DNA of 64,000 bases, from NCBI GenBank assembly GCA_003024175.1, contig MDYQ01000004.1, positions 124,001-188,000 on the forward strand, read 5' to 3'. The translations under genes and the position numbers were made by a program. Of the stretch, positions 9,910 through 21,379 are shown one piece after another (the stretch's first letter is position 1; each line of letters opens with the position of its first letter). The DNA is from Planoprotostelium fungivorum (taxonomy: Eukaryota > Evosea > Variosea > Cavosteliida > Cavosteliaceae). The notes beneath the pieces are model-generated. The model worked only from the letters and a program-made list of their open reading frames with translations, did not search any database and had not been told where the DNA came from.

Positions 9910-12900
9910 CTACTTGTCCTTCTCCTTCAGACGATTCTGAAAGGCTAAAATGTCCTCCAGAGTCCACAGAGACTTGCCCAATTGATCCTCCTATTCACTG
10001 CGTCAGTCTCTCATCTCTCATCACATGCGTATCCATAGAATAGATGAATAGATTGAATGAAAGAGAATAATTGTATGATGAATAGAAGGATGAGTCTACC
10101 CTCGTATAAGGCTGAGCCATCTCTTTGAGAAACTGCTTGGCGACACCTACTGCCAACTCCGTAGAGAGATTTAGATTCGTCTGTGGTAACGCATCTGCGA
10201 TCCACACGGGAAGCTTCTTGAACTTATCCGCTCGACTGTACCTCTGCCCCCGGTCAGCCGTCTACAACGTTGTAGATCTCACTTTATCTGCGAATATCAT
10301 GAGACCGTAATCCGTCTTTCCTCGAATGACTCTGCCGACACACTGTGCTGCTGTTCTCATCGCATCAAAAGTGAGAAATTCTCCCTCTCTGATCTGATAA
10401 TTATCCCTCAGATATTCCAGGCGCGCTCTACAACGATCAGATGACGTCATTGGCAGGTTGTAGATGGATGGTATCACCTCAATATCTTACTCTGCGTGTT
10501 GACGTACGGAATTCCGAATAAAATGACGGCCCTCCCGTACTGATGATCGAAATCGATACCCTCGGATACCTATACCGTCGTCATCTACAACGATGTAGAT
10601 GGAGCCCCACCTTTCCTCTGGCCACGGAGAACAACACGGCACCCCTCCCAGAATTACAAGCCTTTCTGTACGAATCGAGAGCAACAGCAGTCTCCACTGG
10701 ATCTGGTGTCTCTACAAACAACAACTTGTTCACCTGTCACCCTTCAGAAACGTTTCGATCCTACGTAGTGTACGTATCGTACGTATCGTACGTATCGTAC
10801 GTATTGTACGTCGGATGTTACGTACCAGTATGGTGTTGAGAATGTCCATGTCGTTCCACATCGAGACGATGTCCTCCATGTAACCGTAAGAGGGGAAGAA
10901 GCAGACGATGCCGTCTGGAACGCAAGCGGAGAGATCTACAACGAGATTTCCGAAATTTCGGACGACGGCGGGATCTCTCCTGACGTCGAAGGCGGAAGAC
11001 ATGGCCAACTGATCTCGTGTCATCGGGTGTCTTCACTCATGCGTGCGATCGCACGGAGATCATGATGTCCGTGCGATCGCATGACCCCACGATCGTCATC
11101 ACGATGATCGGATGGTAATGATCACGAGATGATGATCACCTGATCGTTTCCCTTGGTAACCACCATGGGACAAACAGATTTCCTAGACAGAGTCATGGGA
11201 AAGCGATCTGTGATAACTGGTTTGATGTTCAAGATCTTGCTGTACATGTCCAGAGGTGAAATCGTTCCCGAAGTGATGACCACATTGCTACCTCACGTCA
11301 GTTCCATCTTCCATCTACAACGCGACTTGATCGTAGATCTCACCGAAATTTCTCTAACACGGGGCGGAGGGCAAGAGAAGCATCTAAGCAGGAGAATTGT
11401 AGAGTGGCATCCTGCTCTCCCGTCCAATAATTGTTTTCAAACGGGTCGATGATGATGATGAAACCTGTAACCGTCATACAATGTCTCGTTGTAGATGGAG
11501 ATCACCTCCTTTGGAGTAGGTAGAGACGAGGGTGGCGAAATCGGCGACGATTCCGAGGGGGACGTATTGATCGATATCAGGTAACTCTAACGTGTACAAC
11601 AGCGACGCCAAACGGCCCGAACAGAAAGTCAACATCCTCGGCTCGATCGTCGTCGCCTAAGTCAACTTCAGTATTTTCCCGGAAATCTTCATCTACAACG
11701 GTGTAGACGGTCACCTGGTAGACGCCGTTGAGAAAAGAGATGGGGAATTCGGATACGGCCTGAGAGACTCGAATTCTCGTCTTGATGTATTCTACAACTC
11801 TCTGCATGAGGCCGAGAAAATGCTCGGCTTTCCTGATGTTCCCAGGAACGACCTCCTGAGCCACATCGTTCGGCAGAACGGGGTCTGTCTCTCGTCAACG
11901 TAGGTCACGTGACTCCATACGTACCCGCACGTAACTCCTCGGCCCTCGTGCAGTTGTGGAGGTGGGAGCGCGCCAGACCCTCTACGAGGTTGTCGTATTC
12001 TCTCTTCAGCCTCCCTGCATCTTTCTCTCTCACTCTGTGAAGAGTGAGATGAAAGAGAAAGATGAGATGGAATCACTCTTTGATGTGGTTCTTCAGTTTG
12101 TTTAGATTTCTCGTGCTGGCTTCCAAGGTAGATCGTGTGATGTTGACACTAAGTGCATCGATACAAGCGTTATCTGAGGGGAGTCAGATGGGTCACGTGA
12201 CACGTACGATACGTATGCGTACGATCTACGCGCGGACATCATCGTCCGCTCATGTGAAACGATCACGTCACATCACGTCCGTGATGATGAGGAATGAAGA
12301 TGGACATCTCACCGATGTTGTGAGCTTCATCAAAAACGACGATGCAATTGTTGCTGAACTCTTTCGTGACCAAATCTGAAATTTTTGGATCGATGATGTA
12401 ACTGTAAGAGAAGACGATGATGTCGGCAAAGTCGACAGAGTGTCTGGCCACAAAGTAAGGACACCACCCGTTCTTCCTTCCGAAATCTCTGAGATCAGAT
12501 ATGGTGTAGATACCCTCCAACAGTGCATCCTGAATCGATCAGGAGAGAATAAAATAGGATGAAAATGGATTTATACATTTTTCAAAGTGGAGTGGAAATA
12601 TTTTTTCATAAAAAAAGAAAGATGGAGGCGATGATGATGCATCACCTTTCCCTTCGAAGTAAATCCTTCAAAGTAGTCACACAAATCCACTCTGGGATCA
12701 TCCTTAGCCATATCTCTGACCCAAGAGGCAGTCAGATTTCTACACTTGGAATCCGTGACCTGTCACACATCACTCCACCATCTTGCACGTGACATCATCG
12801 TCTCACCTTTGGATCTTTCTCTTCTGATACGGTGGGGTGGACGCACAAGTTTCTTCGTGAAGTGAGACCGATACAGAGGACCTTGGGTGCAGATGGTCCA

Positions 12901-13340
12901 TATTCTTGGTTTCGGTATGCAATCACTCTCCTCGCCTCTTCTAACGCCTGATGTCGTTAACGTCCATGATGGAAAAGGTGGGGCAGGTGATGAGCTCACC
13001 TTTTCGATCTCTGGGACCGTTCGAGTGCAATAGACAAACTTTCCCATCTCGGGGTGAGCGAGCTTGTATGAAGTGATGAAAGACAGTAGAGTCACAGTCT
13101 TTCCTGTTCCAGAAGGCATCTCCAACACACACGAGCCTTTCCCTGAAGAAGATTGAGAAATCGATTGGACTCGACGTTTGAGCATCTCACCTGCATCCAA
13201 TGCCTGCTTTAAACGAACCATGTAGTTGTACTGTTCAGGGTAGATGTAGGAATATGGGAAATAGACATCGAGCTCTTCGATCTTGAAACTGACCTATGCA
13301 TTCAGTACGTGAATTTCAAAGTATGTGAATCTCACATCAT
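9910..13340 (-). CDS. ERCC2: TFIIH helicase XPD/ERCC2/Rad3 homologue
   Basis: XPD is a 5'-3' DNA helicase of TFIIH, acting in nucleotide excision repair and transcription. The N-terminus reads [21 protein letters not shown]. Walker A is [15 protein letters not shown], followed by [13 protein letters not shown]. Iron-sulphur cysteines appear in [20 protein letters not shown]. The DEAH box is [12 protein letters not shown]. Helicase motif VI is [21 protein letters not shown] minus its last residue in other species' spacing. The C-terminus is [18 protein letters not shown] then [20 protein letters not shown]. The first coding exon seems to hold only ATGAT (13336-13340), joined across an intron to TTTCAAGATC, which restores the conserved start. 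Several introns carry CTACAACG-type palindromes. The stop is TAG at 9910. Confidence 0.93.
10261..10276. repeat. Intronic palindrome TCTACAACGTTGTAGA
   Basis: A perfect palindrome in a roughly 39-nt XPD intron that separates MIFADK from [12 protein letters not shown], close to the GTGAG donor. It is the same element as at 6119. Confidence 0.9.
10582..10601. repeat. Intronic near-palindrome CATCTACAACGATGTAGATG
   Basis: A 20-nt near-perfect inverted repeat (a mismatch only at the centre) in a roughly 43-nt XPD intron. A closely similar copy lies in the PH gene intron at 137-153. Confidence 0.85.
10770..10811. repeat. GTACGTATC tandem repeat in an XPD intron
   Basis: Four to five units of GTACGTATC, with a diverged last unit, occupy most of one XPD intron. 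The unit contains the palindrome GTAC/TACGTA and on the minus strand repeats a GTACGTA donor-like sequence. Replication slippage could create it. Confidence 0.85.
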
Positions 13341-13521
13341 GGTTGGATCTGGGGGGGTGATGATCTATGTGATGTGAAATTGGGCTCAATGGCCATCTAC
13401 AATGAGACTTTGTCAAATATGTACAATTTTAGAATTGAGAAGGTCTAAGGGCAATCGTCCACTCATATCGCGGAAAATAACATTTGCTGTACCAAAGCCA
13501 CGCCACAAGTTGTGGTGAAGT

Positions 13522-13957
13522 TTGTCACGACTTGTTGTAGAGCGTGTCACTGGTGATCCATCGATCGTATCATCGGACAGCGAGAGCATCACGATGGAAG
13601 ATTTGCCACCACCGAAACCGGTAGTTCCTTCTGATGCCAATATCCGTGCTCATCCCACAGATACCAAGATGATTTTGGTCCGCTCTGTTGCCGATCCCTC
13701 TGTCGTCTGGGAGTGTGCCAGGTAACCTCATCCGTCCGTCCACCTCTGAATATGTCTGATGATGCGTTCACAGATACTGTCCTCACAACAAGGTTGACCT
13801 CTTGGCACGTGGAATGGTCAGATTGAGTGAGGATGGGAAGTCTAAGACAGTTCTCATCTGTCCATCTCATTATTGGAGATACATTTTGGACGATGGTGGA
13901 GCCACGACCGACGATTACGCGACTGTCAAGTCGTGCAGGAAGGAATTCGAATGGTAA
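13522..13957 (+). CDS. Small Rieske-like iron-sulphur protein
   Basis: After splicing a roughly 50-nt intron (from GTAACC near 13722), the product reads MILVRSVADPSVVWECAR-YCPHNKVDLLARGM, then KTVLICPSHYWRYILDDGG. The two ligand pairs of a Rieske [2Fe-2S] cluster are visible: C-P-H and C-P-S-H, about 35 residues apart, followed by the usual aromatic and Gly-rich turn. The protein is about 130 residues, near the size of free-standing Rieske ferredoxins. The start could be 13522 or a later Met (MEDLPPP). The downstream end is less sure, because the TAA at 13955 overlaps a possible GTAACG donor. An electron-transfer role is inferred from the family. Confidence 0.68.
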
Positions 13958-14342
13958 CGTATCACCCAAACCGTCATCATGTACATGCACTGGAGCCTCG
14001 CTTGGATAAAGGCATTCGGTTTCATAGGATGAGCCGAATGGTCTTCACGAGCACTCTTTGATCAGTCTCGAAAATATGATTCATCACTAGAACGGATTAC
14101 AGCCCGATATTTGGAGCTCCTCTACCAAGCTTGATGGAAGATATAGGACAAAGACTCCGTTAGAGGTCTATTCGTTCATCCACATGTGATCTCTTGAACG
14201 ATGCTGATATAAGCGATATAGTGCGATAGACTGAATGAATTTCGTGGGAGGTGCTATCATCCACATTGAGATGTGGAGAACGCAGACGAATCGGATCTCT
14301 ATATCGAGAATCCTCACGAGAGCAATCGAACAATTCATCGAC

Positions 14343-14924
14343 ATGATCAGGCCACAATTTCTCCTCCTGCTCGTCATCTCATCTCGCGCCGCCATCATCG
14401 TCTATTCGTGGGAGAATGCAGATTGTACCGGTCCTCTCGTAACCGCCACCGCCCACGCCCTCCATGCATGCATCCCATCCCATACCGATCCCAATCAATC
14501 ATCGCGATTCTACATCGCCGGGGCCACCAGCCGGTCCACATTCTATTCTGGTTCCCCCAACTGCACCGGAACAGAAGTGACCAACGAGACGAACGACCTC
14601 GAACGGTGCATCGATGGAAAGAGATGGACAGTGGGAGATCGTCTCGATCCGATGCCAGGAAGAGACGCACAAGTCATGCAGGCCTTCTATGGTGGAGACT
14701 GCACAGGATGGCTAGGTTGGGTGACGGTCAACTATCGCGACGGATGCTGGGAGAGTGCAGCGTGTGCAGAATCGTATTCTACGTACTACGCTTGCGGTAA
14801 TGAGACACTGCAGATGAATTTTCCAGAAGAGAAAATGGACGTAGAATCTGGAGCGGCAACATCAACACTCTCTTTTTGGATGATGATGACAGCATTCATC
14901 GTGCTGAGCTTGTACATAAAATGA
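14343..14924 (+). CDS. Secreted Cys-rich protein with GPI-anchor-like tail
   Basis: An intronless frame of 193 residues from ATG 14343; an in-frame upstream Met at 14235 is less likely because the signal peptide follows the later Met. MIRPQFLLLLVISSRAAIIV looks like a signal peptide. The ectodomain has repeated aromatic-x-CTG units (WENADCTGPL, FYSGSPNCTGTE, FYGGDCTGW) and other cysteines (HACIPS, ERCIDGK, DGCWESAACAES), suggesting disulphides. Several N-x-S/T sites are present. The C-terminus is a small-residue patch (ESGAATSTLS) followed by a hydrophobic stretch ending LSLYIK, as in GPI-anchored proteins. I do not recognise a named family. Confidence 0.7.
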   Translation: MIRPQFLLLLVISSRAAIIVYSWENADCTGPLVTATAHALHACIPSHTDPNQSSRFYIAGATSRSTFYSGSPNCTGTEVTNETNDLERCIDGKRWTVGDRLDPMPGRDAQVMQAFYGGDCTGWLGWVTVNYRDGCWESAACAESYSTYYACGNETLQMNFPEEKMDVESGAATSTLSFWMMMTAFIVLSLYIK

Positions 14925-15106
14925 TTGTGAACACATTCACATACTTGTCACGTTGTAGTGTAGGGAAATTTCGTCCAATTATCAATACATTGTCCTCCTC
15001 ACTCCTGTCACGATGTCAGCAAGAGCGGCTCCCATTTCCAAACGAAGAGGAGAAGGAGACTTCCCCTGTATTTGGCATACCTTGGCAGCATTCTCTCCCG
15101 ATCATC

Positions 15107-15859
15107 ATGAACAGAAGCGTCTGTCTTCTCTTGGCTCTATTGGGTCTCACCCTCTTCGTTTCCGCACAGAACTGTGGCTGCCCCAGTGGCATGGTGACGA
15201 TATGAGATGCACATCAGATCTCTGACATTAAGAACGTAGTGCTGCTCTCAGTGGGGATACTGTGGAACATCTGGAGAGTGAGTAGCCTCTTTATCACACT
15301 GATTTTAACATGATTGTAGTTACTGCGGCTCAGGATGCCGTGAGAACTGTGGTAGCTCTGGAGGATCTTCCTCTGGAGGCAGCAGCGGTGGTAGCAGCAG
15401 CGGTGGCGGTGGAGACAGTGAGACGCCGTCATAATGGATCATCCTAAGACTTGCAGCCTTCTCCGGTGACGCCACATACTTCGACCCCGGACTCGGTGCC
15501 TGTGGAACTTACGCCAGCGGCTCCGATTACATTGCCGCTCTGGTGAGGATCCTCCCTTCGACTCCCTTCTAAATGGCATGCAGAATGCACCTCAATGGGG
15601 AGCCGATCCCGGAGGCAACCCCAACAGAAACACCAACTGCGGAAGAACTGCCGTAGTCAGTGGACCCAAGGGCTCCGTCACCGTAAAAATCCAGGTGATT
15701 CATCATCCTCACGGCACGATCCATCATGGAATTAACGGATGAAATCAGGACAAGTGCCCTCCATGCAAGAGCGGAGATCTCGATCTCAGCCCCTCTGCCT
15801 TCGACAGGATTGCCGACCGATCCCAAGGAAGAGTCCACATCACATGGAAATGGGCTTGA
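15107..15859 (+). CDS. Secreted hevein/RlpA-like protein 1 (chitin-binding, expansin-like)
   Basis: Order: signal peptide (CLLLALLGLTLFVSA); hevein-type chitin-binding domain (QNCGCPSGM, CCSQWGYCGTSGDYC, GCRENC); Gly/Ser linker; double-psi beta-barrel domain (ATYFDPGLGACGTY, DYIAALNAPQWGADPGG, NCGRTAVV, DKCPPCKSGDLDLS, FDRIADRSQGRVHITWKWA). The barrel has the G-A-C-G and H-x-T-W features of RlpA/expansin/barwin-like proteins. Known relatives loosen or bind polysaccharide walls, so action on fungal or microbial walls outside the cell is inferred. Five introns were placed; two of them (15418-15456 in the linker and 15695-15748 before DKCPPC) are absent from the neighbouring paralogue. The stop is TGA at 15857-15859. 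Confidence 0.85.
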
Positions 15860-16089
15860 TCAACATCAACCGTGGAATAAACACGATGTAACAGAATCAT
15901 ATTGTATCATACACGATTACAAAGGAGGGTCATTGAGTGGCGTATGTGGTGCATCCATCCATCAGGATGCTTCTTGACGAAGTGTCGTGAGAAATGGTGG
16001 TTGCTGTTTCACATTCAGAATTGTCAACGGAATTGTCATCGGGCGTTGTATAACCCGATAACCACGATTCATTCTCTCGAGCCGCAACC

Positions 16090-16758
16090 ATGGCTAAACT
16101 CATCTTCGGGCTCCTCTTCCTCTTAGGATTTACTCTCTGCGTTCTCTCTCAGAACTGCGGATGTGATAGTGGAATGGTACGTATCGTATGTCCAATCGCG
16201 TGCTGATTGACTTCTCACAGTGCTGCTCCCAATGGGGATACTGTGGAAACACTGACGAGTGAGACATTTAGATGAATGAATTTCAGACGACTGACCTCCT
16301 TTAGCTATTGTGGATCTGGATGCCAACAGAACTGCAACGGAGGCAACAATGGAGGTGACAACAGCAACAATGGAGGAAACAATGGAGGCAACGATGGAGG
16401 CAATGGCGGAAATGGAGATGGAACCTACTTCGACCCCGGACTCGGTGCCTGTGGAACTTACGCCAGCGGCTCCGATTACATTGCCGCTCTGGTGAGGCGT
16501 CGCCACGAGCCCATCTCAAGCTGATCGAATGTCCAGAATGCACCTCAATGGGGAGCCGATCCGAACGGAAACCCCAACAACAACCCCAACTGTGGAAGAA
16601 AGGCCGTCGTAACTGGACCATTGGGATCGGTGACAGTCACCATTCAGGACAAGTGCCCTCCATGCAAGAGCGGAGATCTCGATCTCAGCCCCGCCGCCTT
16701 CAACCAGATTGGAGATCCCCAACAAGGACGTATCCACATCACCTGGCACTGGGCTTAA
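16090..16758 (+). CDS. Secreted hevein/RlpA-like protein 2, tandem paralogue
   Basis: Same layout as its upstream neighbour: signal peptide (KLIFGLLFLLGFTLCVLS), chitin-binding domain (QNCGCDSGM, CCSQWGYCGNTDDYC), then an Asn/Gly linker (GGNNGGDNSNNGG type) instead of Gly/Ser, and the beta-barrel domain ending RIHITWHWA. Three introns share positions with paralogue 1, and two are missing. A block of 72 identical bases is shared (15477-15548 and 16426-16497) and includes the start of an intron, so the pair is recent or gene-converted. An AATAAA follows the TAA stop directly. It converges on the LRR receptor gene. Confidence 0.87.
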
Positions 16759-16845
16759 AATAAACATAGATTTATACCATCATACGAAACGCAGCTTCTC
16801 ATCATCATGGTGATGTGTTTATTTCTGTACAAACTTGTGTTCTAT

Positions 16846-19800
16846 TCAGGCAGATGATCGAGCGAGGATCTTTGTGATCTCGATGCGATCTGTCTCTGAT
16901 AACTCGCACGTCATCAGTTCCGCTGTTTCTTTTAGCACCCGAAATCGAGCTTCGTAGATCTTGTTCGTGTCGCTGGAGACTTCCAATTCAAATTTGGAAA
17001 TCTAATGAAGCATCAGCCATCGTTCATGTCGGACGACAGTTCACCTCTGTGCTTCTCAATAGACGTATACGTCTTCGAATGCTCTCTGGTATCAATCTCT
17101 TGGACAGTGAATATAAGATGAGACCTCCGGTGATGGCAACGAAGATAACGTTGACCAGGAAGAGAATCCATTGCACCAGCTGATTCCCCACCCCGGGAAA
17201 TCCGATCCTCTCCTCTAAAACGGAGATGATGTAGCTGATGGTGATGATCGACAGTGATGCAAGCTCCAGGTAGTTGTCCGTCTGGTGTGCAAAGGGTGTG
17301 AGAGCCACTTGAACTACAAGACTGATGACACAATTGATGATGGTGAGGGCAGACAATTGTGGAGATTCCGCTTCTACCATGGCTGTGATGACGGCGAAGG
17401 ATAGTCTCCGATAGATGAAATAGACCTCGATGTAATATCTCTTAGGACGATAGCAGAGATAAAGGACACCCAGTTGTTGAGATATCCAATGTTCGCCTGT
17501 CGCATCTTCAGAGAGGAGCACGGCACATGACGTCATCACCGAGTGGTCCCGTGGGTCGATAGCGCCTCAAAAAGAAGAATAGAAGTGCGATGAGACCAAA
17601 CGAGAAGAAGATACAGAGAACGACGGAGGCAGCGAGAGCCGAACGATACGATGAACCGCTGCAAGGCAGATACAGAGCATCGTTCAGATACTGCTGCTCT
17701 GATATGGGGTCTCTCACGCAGTTGTAAATGGAGAAGATCTACAACGCTCAGACCTCATCCACCAAAGTCGTGGCTCACCTTCACAGTGACGGGGAAGTAC
17801 AACAATTTTAAGGTGTACACTCCGAGTCTGAAGGCCCAGCTACGGACGCGTTCGAATATGTGAACATTTTTCTCTTGTCTGTATCTCCTTCTGATGAAGA
17901 ACGTGGACACCGTGACCACCAGTAGCACCAAGAAGATGACGTACAGAGGCGTAGTTACGACCACCAAGTATTTGTAGAAGTAGGTGAAACTCTGATTGTA
18001 ACATTCGAAGCCCATCATCCTGCGAATGGTTATTCCTGACCGTGGCGATCATCTTGTGGATGATGACGATGACGATGATCATGATACATGTGCGAGTGAA
18101 CATCTCACCTGAAGAAACTAGTGCTGTAGATGGCAGACAGAAAACCAGTGTTATCGCTGATAGGAAAGAATCCATTGCTCAACAGATAACCAGTAGTCTG
18201 CATGTAAAAGACCAGGATGGTTACCGTCGATCGATTCCAGCTCTCCGCTTGAACTACAGCCACATAGATGAGAAGAGCCGAGCCTGGTTCCTCTTCAGTT
18301 CCAATCCATCGAGATCATCCTCACCCATTAAGACGAAGCCGACGATAGATAGGTAGAATAAATAGTGCCGGCAGGGCAAACATTGATTGCCGCTGTGAAA
18401 GTACTTGTCCTCACAGTCGGAGCACAATCTCCCGGTGTACCCGATATCACAGTGAAAGTTGGCCGAACCATCAGGATTACAAGGGTTACCATTGAGGGAA
18501 GTGTCTCTGCATTTGACAACGGCCCTGACATCGCTCGAAGATGGAAGAGGAAAATACCCGGGCTGGATGATGACAGAGTTATTCTGGCCTGCGATCGTGT
18601 GAGAAACGTACGGTACGTCGGATAATCACCCCCCGGACAATATGAATTCTGCGGACAAGAGTGACATTCTCCGTCGCGGAGTACGTACCCTGGTGTACAT
18701 CTACAGAACGTGTAGTTGTAGTAAGACGCATCGATGTGAACTTCAATCGTCTGGAATTTTCCATCGATCCAAGGGCACAAGGCATGTCTGTCTTCCTCTG
18801 GCAATTGACCCACTTGAAAATCGTACTTTTCATCGTCAATGACTCAATCGAGATGTCTTCTCGTTCACCTTCAGGAAAGAGGGGAGCTCAGATCTGTTGC
18901 CGCTCGCCATGAGACGGTTCCCCTCGTAATTGATGTATGTTAATTGAGGTGCCAGGGCTAATTCTTCAGGTATGGGCCCAGAGATCTGGTTGTAAGAATA
19001 ATCCAGGTAGTTAATAGTTGCCACGATCTGCCTGATGTGAATATCGAATAAACTCATCCTCTCTTGTATGAAAGATCTGACCCACCGTATCGAGTATAGC
19101 CATATGTCCTTCTAACTCATTGTGAGACAGGTCCAAAGTCATCAGAGCCGTGGCGCTGTAGGATAAGAGAGCATTGCAAGATCCCGTCAGATTGCAGTGA
19201 CTGCAGATGACCGACTGCAGCGTCGTCGTGCCTTGTGCGAACAGGCTGTTCCAATCCACGAAATCTTGATGGAATGGATTGAAAGACATGTTGACGTGCT
19301 GAATGGAATTGAGGATGCTGTCGGGCCACCAGCCGTAGAGACCGCATTGAGACATCTTGATGGTCGTTAGACTCGGAGCGTTGAAATAGGGAATGGCTGG
19401 GACGATCAGTCAGACTCATAATAATGTACGTCGTCATCATGATGGTGAAGTGTTACCTGAATTGAACGGGTTGTTCGAAGCATCAAATGTCTTTAGAACT
19501 GTGGATACAACAGATGATAGATGGTCGAATAGATTGTAGCTGATGTCCAGATTACCCGCGGAGGTGAAGATAGAAGTGGGAACTTTACCGTGAAATCGAT
19601 TCCCTCGGATGATGAAAGTGGCTGATCGCATGAGCGACGTCATGCTTTCCGTGTAACTCACGAATGAAAGGCACTCCAAGGAAATCTGCCTCTTGCAATT
19701 CCCCCGACAGCTGATTTGAAGAGAAGTCGACGTATTGGTAGGAGCTGTTGCCTCTCTGAGGCAAGCCACCCGTGAATCGATTGGAAGATAGACCCAAGTA

Positions 19801-21001
19801 AGATATCTGAGGGAGAGCAAATGCATCGGCCGGTAAACTTCCGTTCAGCATGTTCCTGTCTAAGAGGAGAGTGCGAAGCCCCACCGCAGTTGAAGCAGAA
19901 GGGATACTTCCTACAAACTCGTTGTCTTGCACGGCGATCAGCCACAATGAGGCTGAGACCAGCGTGAGTCGTAACGTGATGAGAGGGAAGACTCACGCAG
20001 TTGAAAGAGGGAGGGAGGTAACTGCCCGAAGAGTTTGTTGGAGTCCATGCGGAGTACGATGAGCCGGCTGAGGCTAGAGAAGACATTGGGAAGATTTCCA
20101 TTGATGCCAGAGTTGGGGAATGATAGAAGATACAGCTCGGTGAGCCTTCCTATGGCGCTGGAGAAGAAGCCACCCAGCTGGACTCCTACGCCGAAGATAT
20201 CTCGCGGTGTCTAACGAGAAGAGTGAGTAGGTGATGAATGCGATGGAGAGGCGTACCGACAGAGAATTGATCTCTCCGAACATGTTGCATGTGATGGAGT
20301 TGTCTCGATATGGAATGAGGCAGGGATCTTGAGATGCATCGCCTTTCAGAAAAGCCCACCATGGACTCGATCGATTCCACGCTCCACTTGCATCGATCGA
20401 CGGCAAGATCTGGGATAATGCATCTTTTGAATTATCTGACATGGGTGTAGAGTACATCGATGCGGTCAAGTTAGCGTTTAGGTATCTCTTCAATATATCT
20501 CCGACAGCGTGAGATACAACGGTGCTGAATTGGGTCACCATCGATCGTCCGATACGGACACCTTCTCACCTTGGAATGAAGACGTTCTTGACATTCAGTC
20601 CGGAAGACTGAGCCAATAGGACGGGATCTTCTCCGTTGACCGGTGCTCGGTTCACTAAGATCACCCCCATCGCACCTGATTTCGTCTTCAACACCTTGAC
20701 ATCCATGGCATGTCTTACCTCCCAATTGTGCGTAGTATGTCTTGATAGGAAAGAGGCAAGACCCTCGATCGAGCATCACGATGGAACCAGACCATGTTCC
20801 ATTAGACGGTACAGTGCAGGCGGTTCCTCCAAAGACGACGGGAAGCTGTGACAAACCAGGGTATATAGGTGGTAAAGGACCATAAGCTACTGTAGGTAGG
20901 CTATCATACACACCTGATGCAGCTGCTGGTGAGTGGATCACCAGTGCAGCCGCCCAGCCGATGACCAAAGAGGCTATCAGAACTACACGTGTAGGTCTCA
21001 T
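16846..21001 (-). CDS. Large membrane receptor: PA domain, LRRs, Cys-rich stalk, multiple TM
   Basis: ATG 21001 starts a signal peptide (VVLIASLVIGWAAALVIHSP). A protease-associated (PA) domain follows (LPVVFGGTACTVPSNGTW, SIVMLDRGSCLFPIKTYYAQ). Next come an LRR cap (PCLIPYRDNSITCNMFGEI) and a run of leucine-rich repeats (LRTLLLDRNMLNGSLP, ISYLGLSSNRFTGGLP, LTYINYEGNRL). A Cys-rich GCC2/GCC3-like stalk follows (FCRCTPGYVLRDGECHSCP, YCPGG, CDIGYTGRLCSDCEDKYF). The last third (16850-18360) has several hydrophobic helices (YLVVVTTPLYVIFLVLLVV, ALAASVVLCIFFSFGLIALL, WILFLVNVIFVAITGGLI) and a short cytoplasmic tail. This resembles amoebozoan LRR/TRP-like membrane proteins. The ligand is unknown. 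Many introns; the stop is TGA at 16846. Confidence 0.75.
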
Positions 21002-21379
21002 CGTGCTGCTGTTTTAGAGGCTGATTTCCTGTTGTCCAGAGATCTGCAGAGTGCTCGTCAAGCTTCATCTATCGCTGTTGCCAAGCGACGTTTGTCAGCC
21101 CGTGGGCGTTCCACAAACAGAACAAAACCTACTTCTGCGAAGCTGTACTGCTTTCGGTGCACAGAATTAAGCTCAGGACAGCTTGAGTGATCTGTAACGA
21201 GCTCAAACTTAGCTCTTAGTACACGTAGCCGCAAGTTTTGAGCGCAGGAGGTGTCTTGGTGCTGATCGTCTGACGATGAGGCCTTCCGAGCGTTGGAGGA
21301 AGCCGAGCCCATCAATTCTGAGGTTACGGGACATTCCACAAAAAAGGCCCAGAAAGCGAACACGAGCACGGCCCAGACG

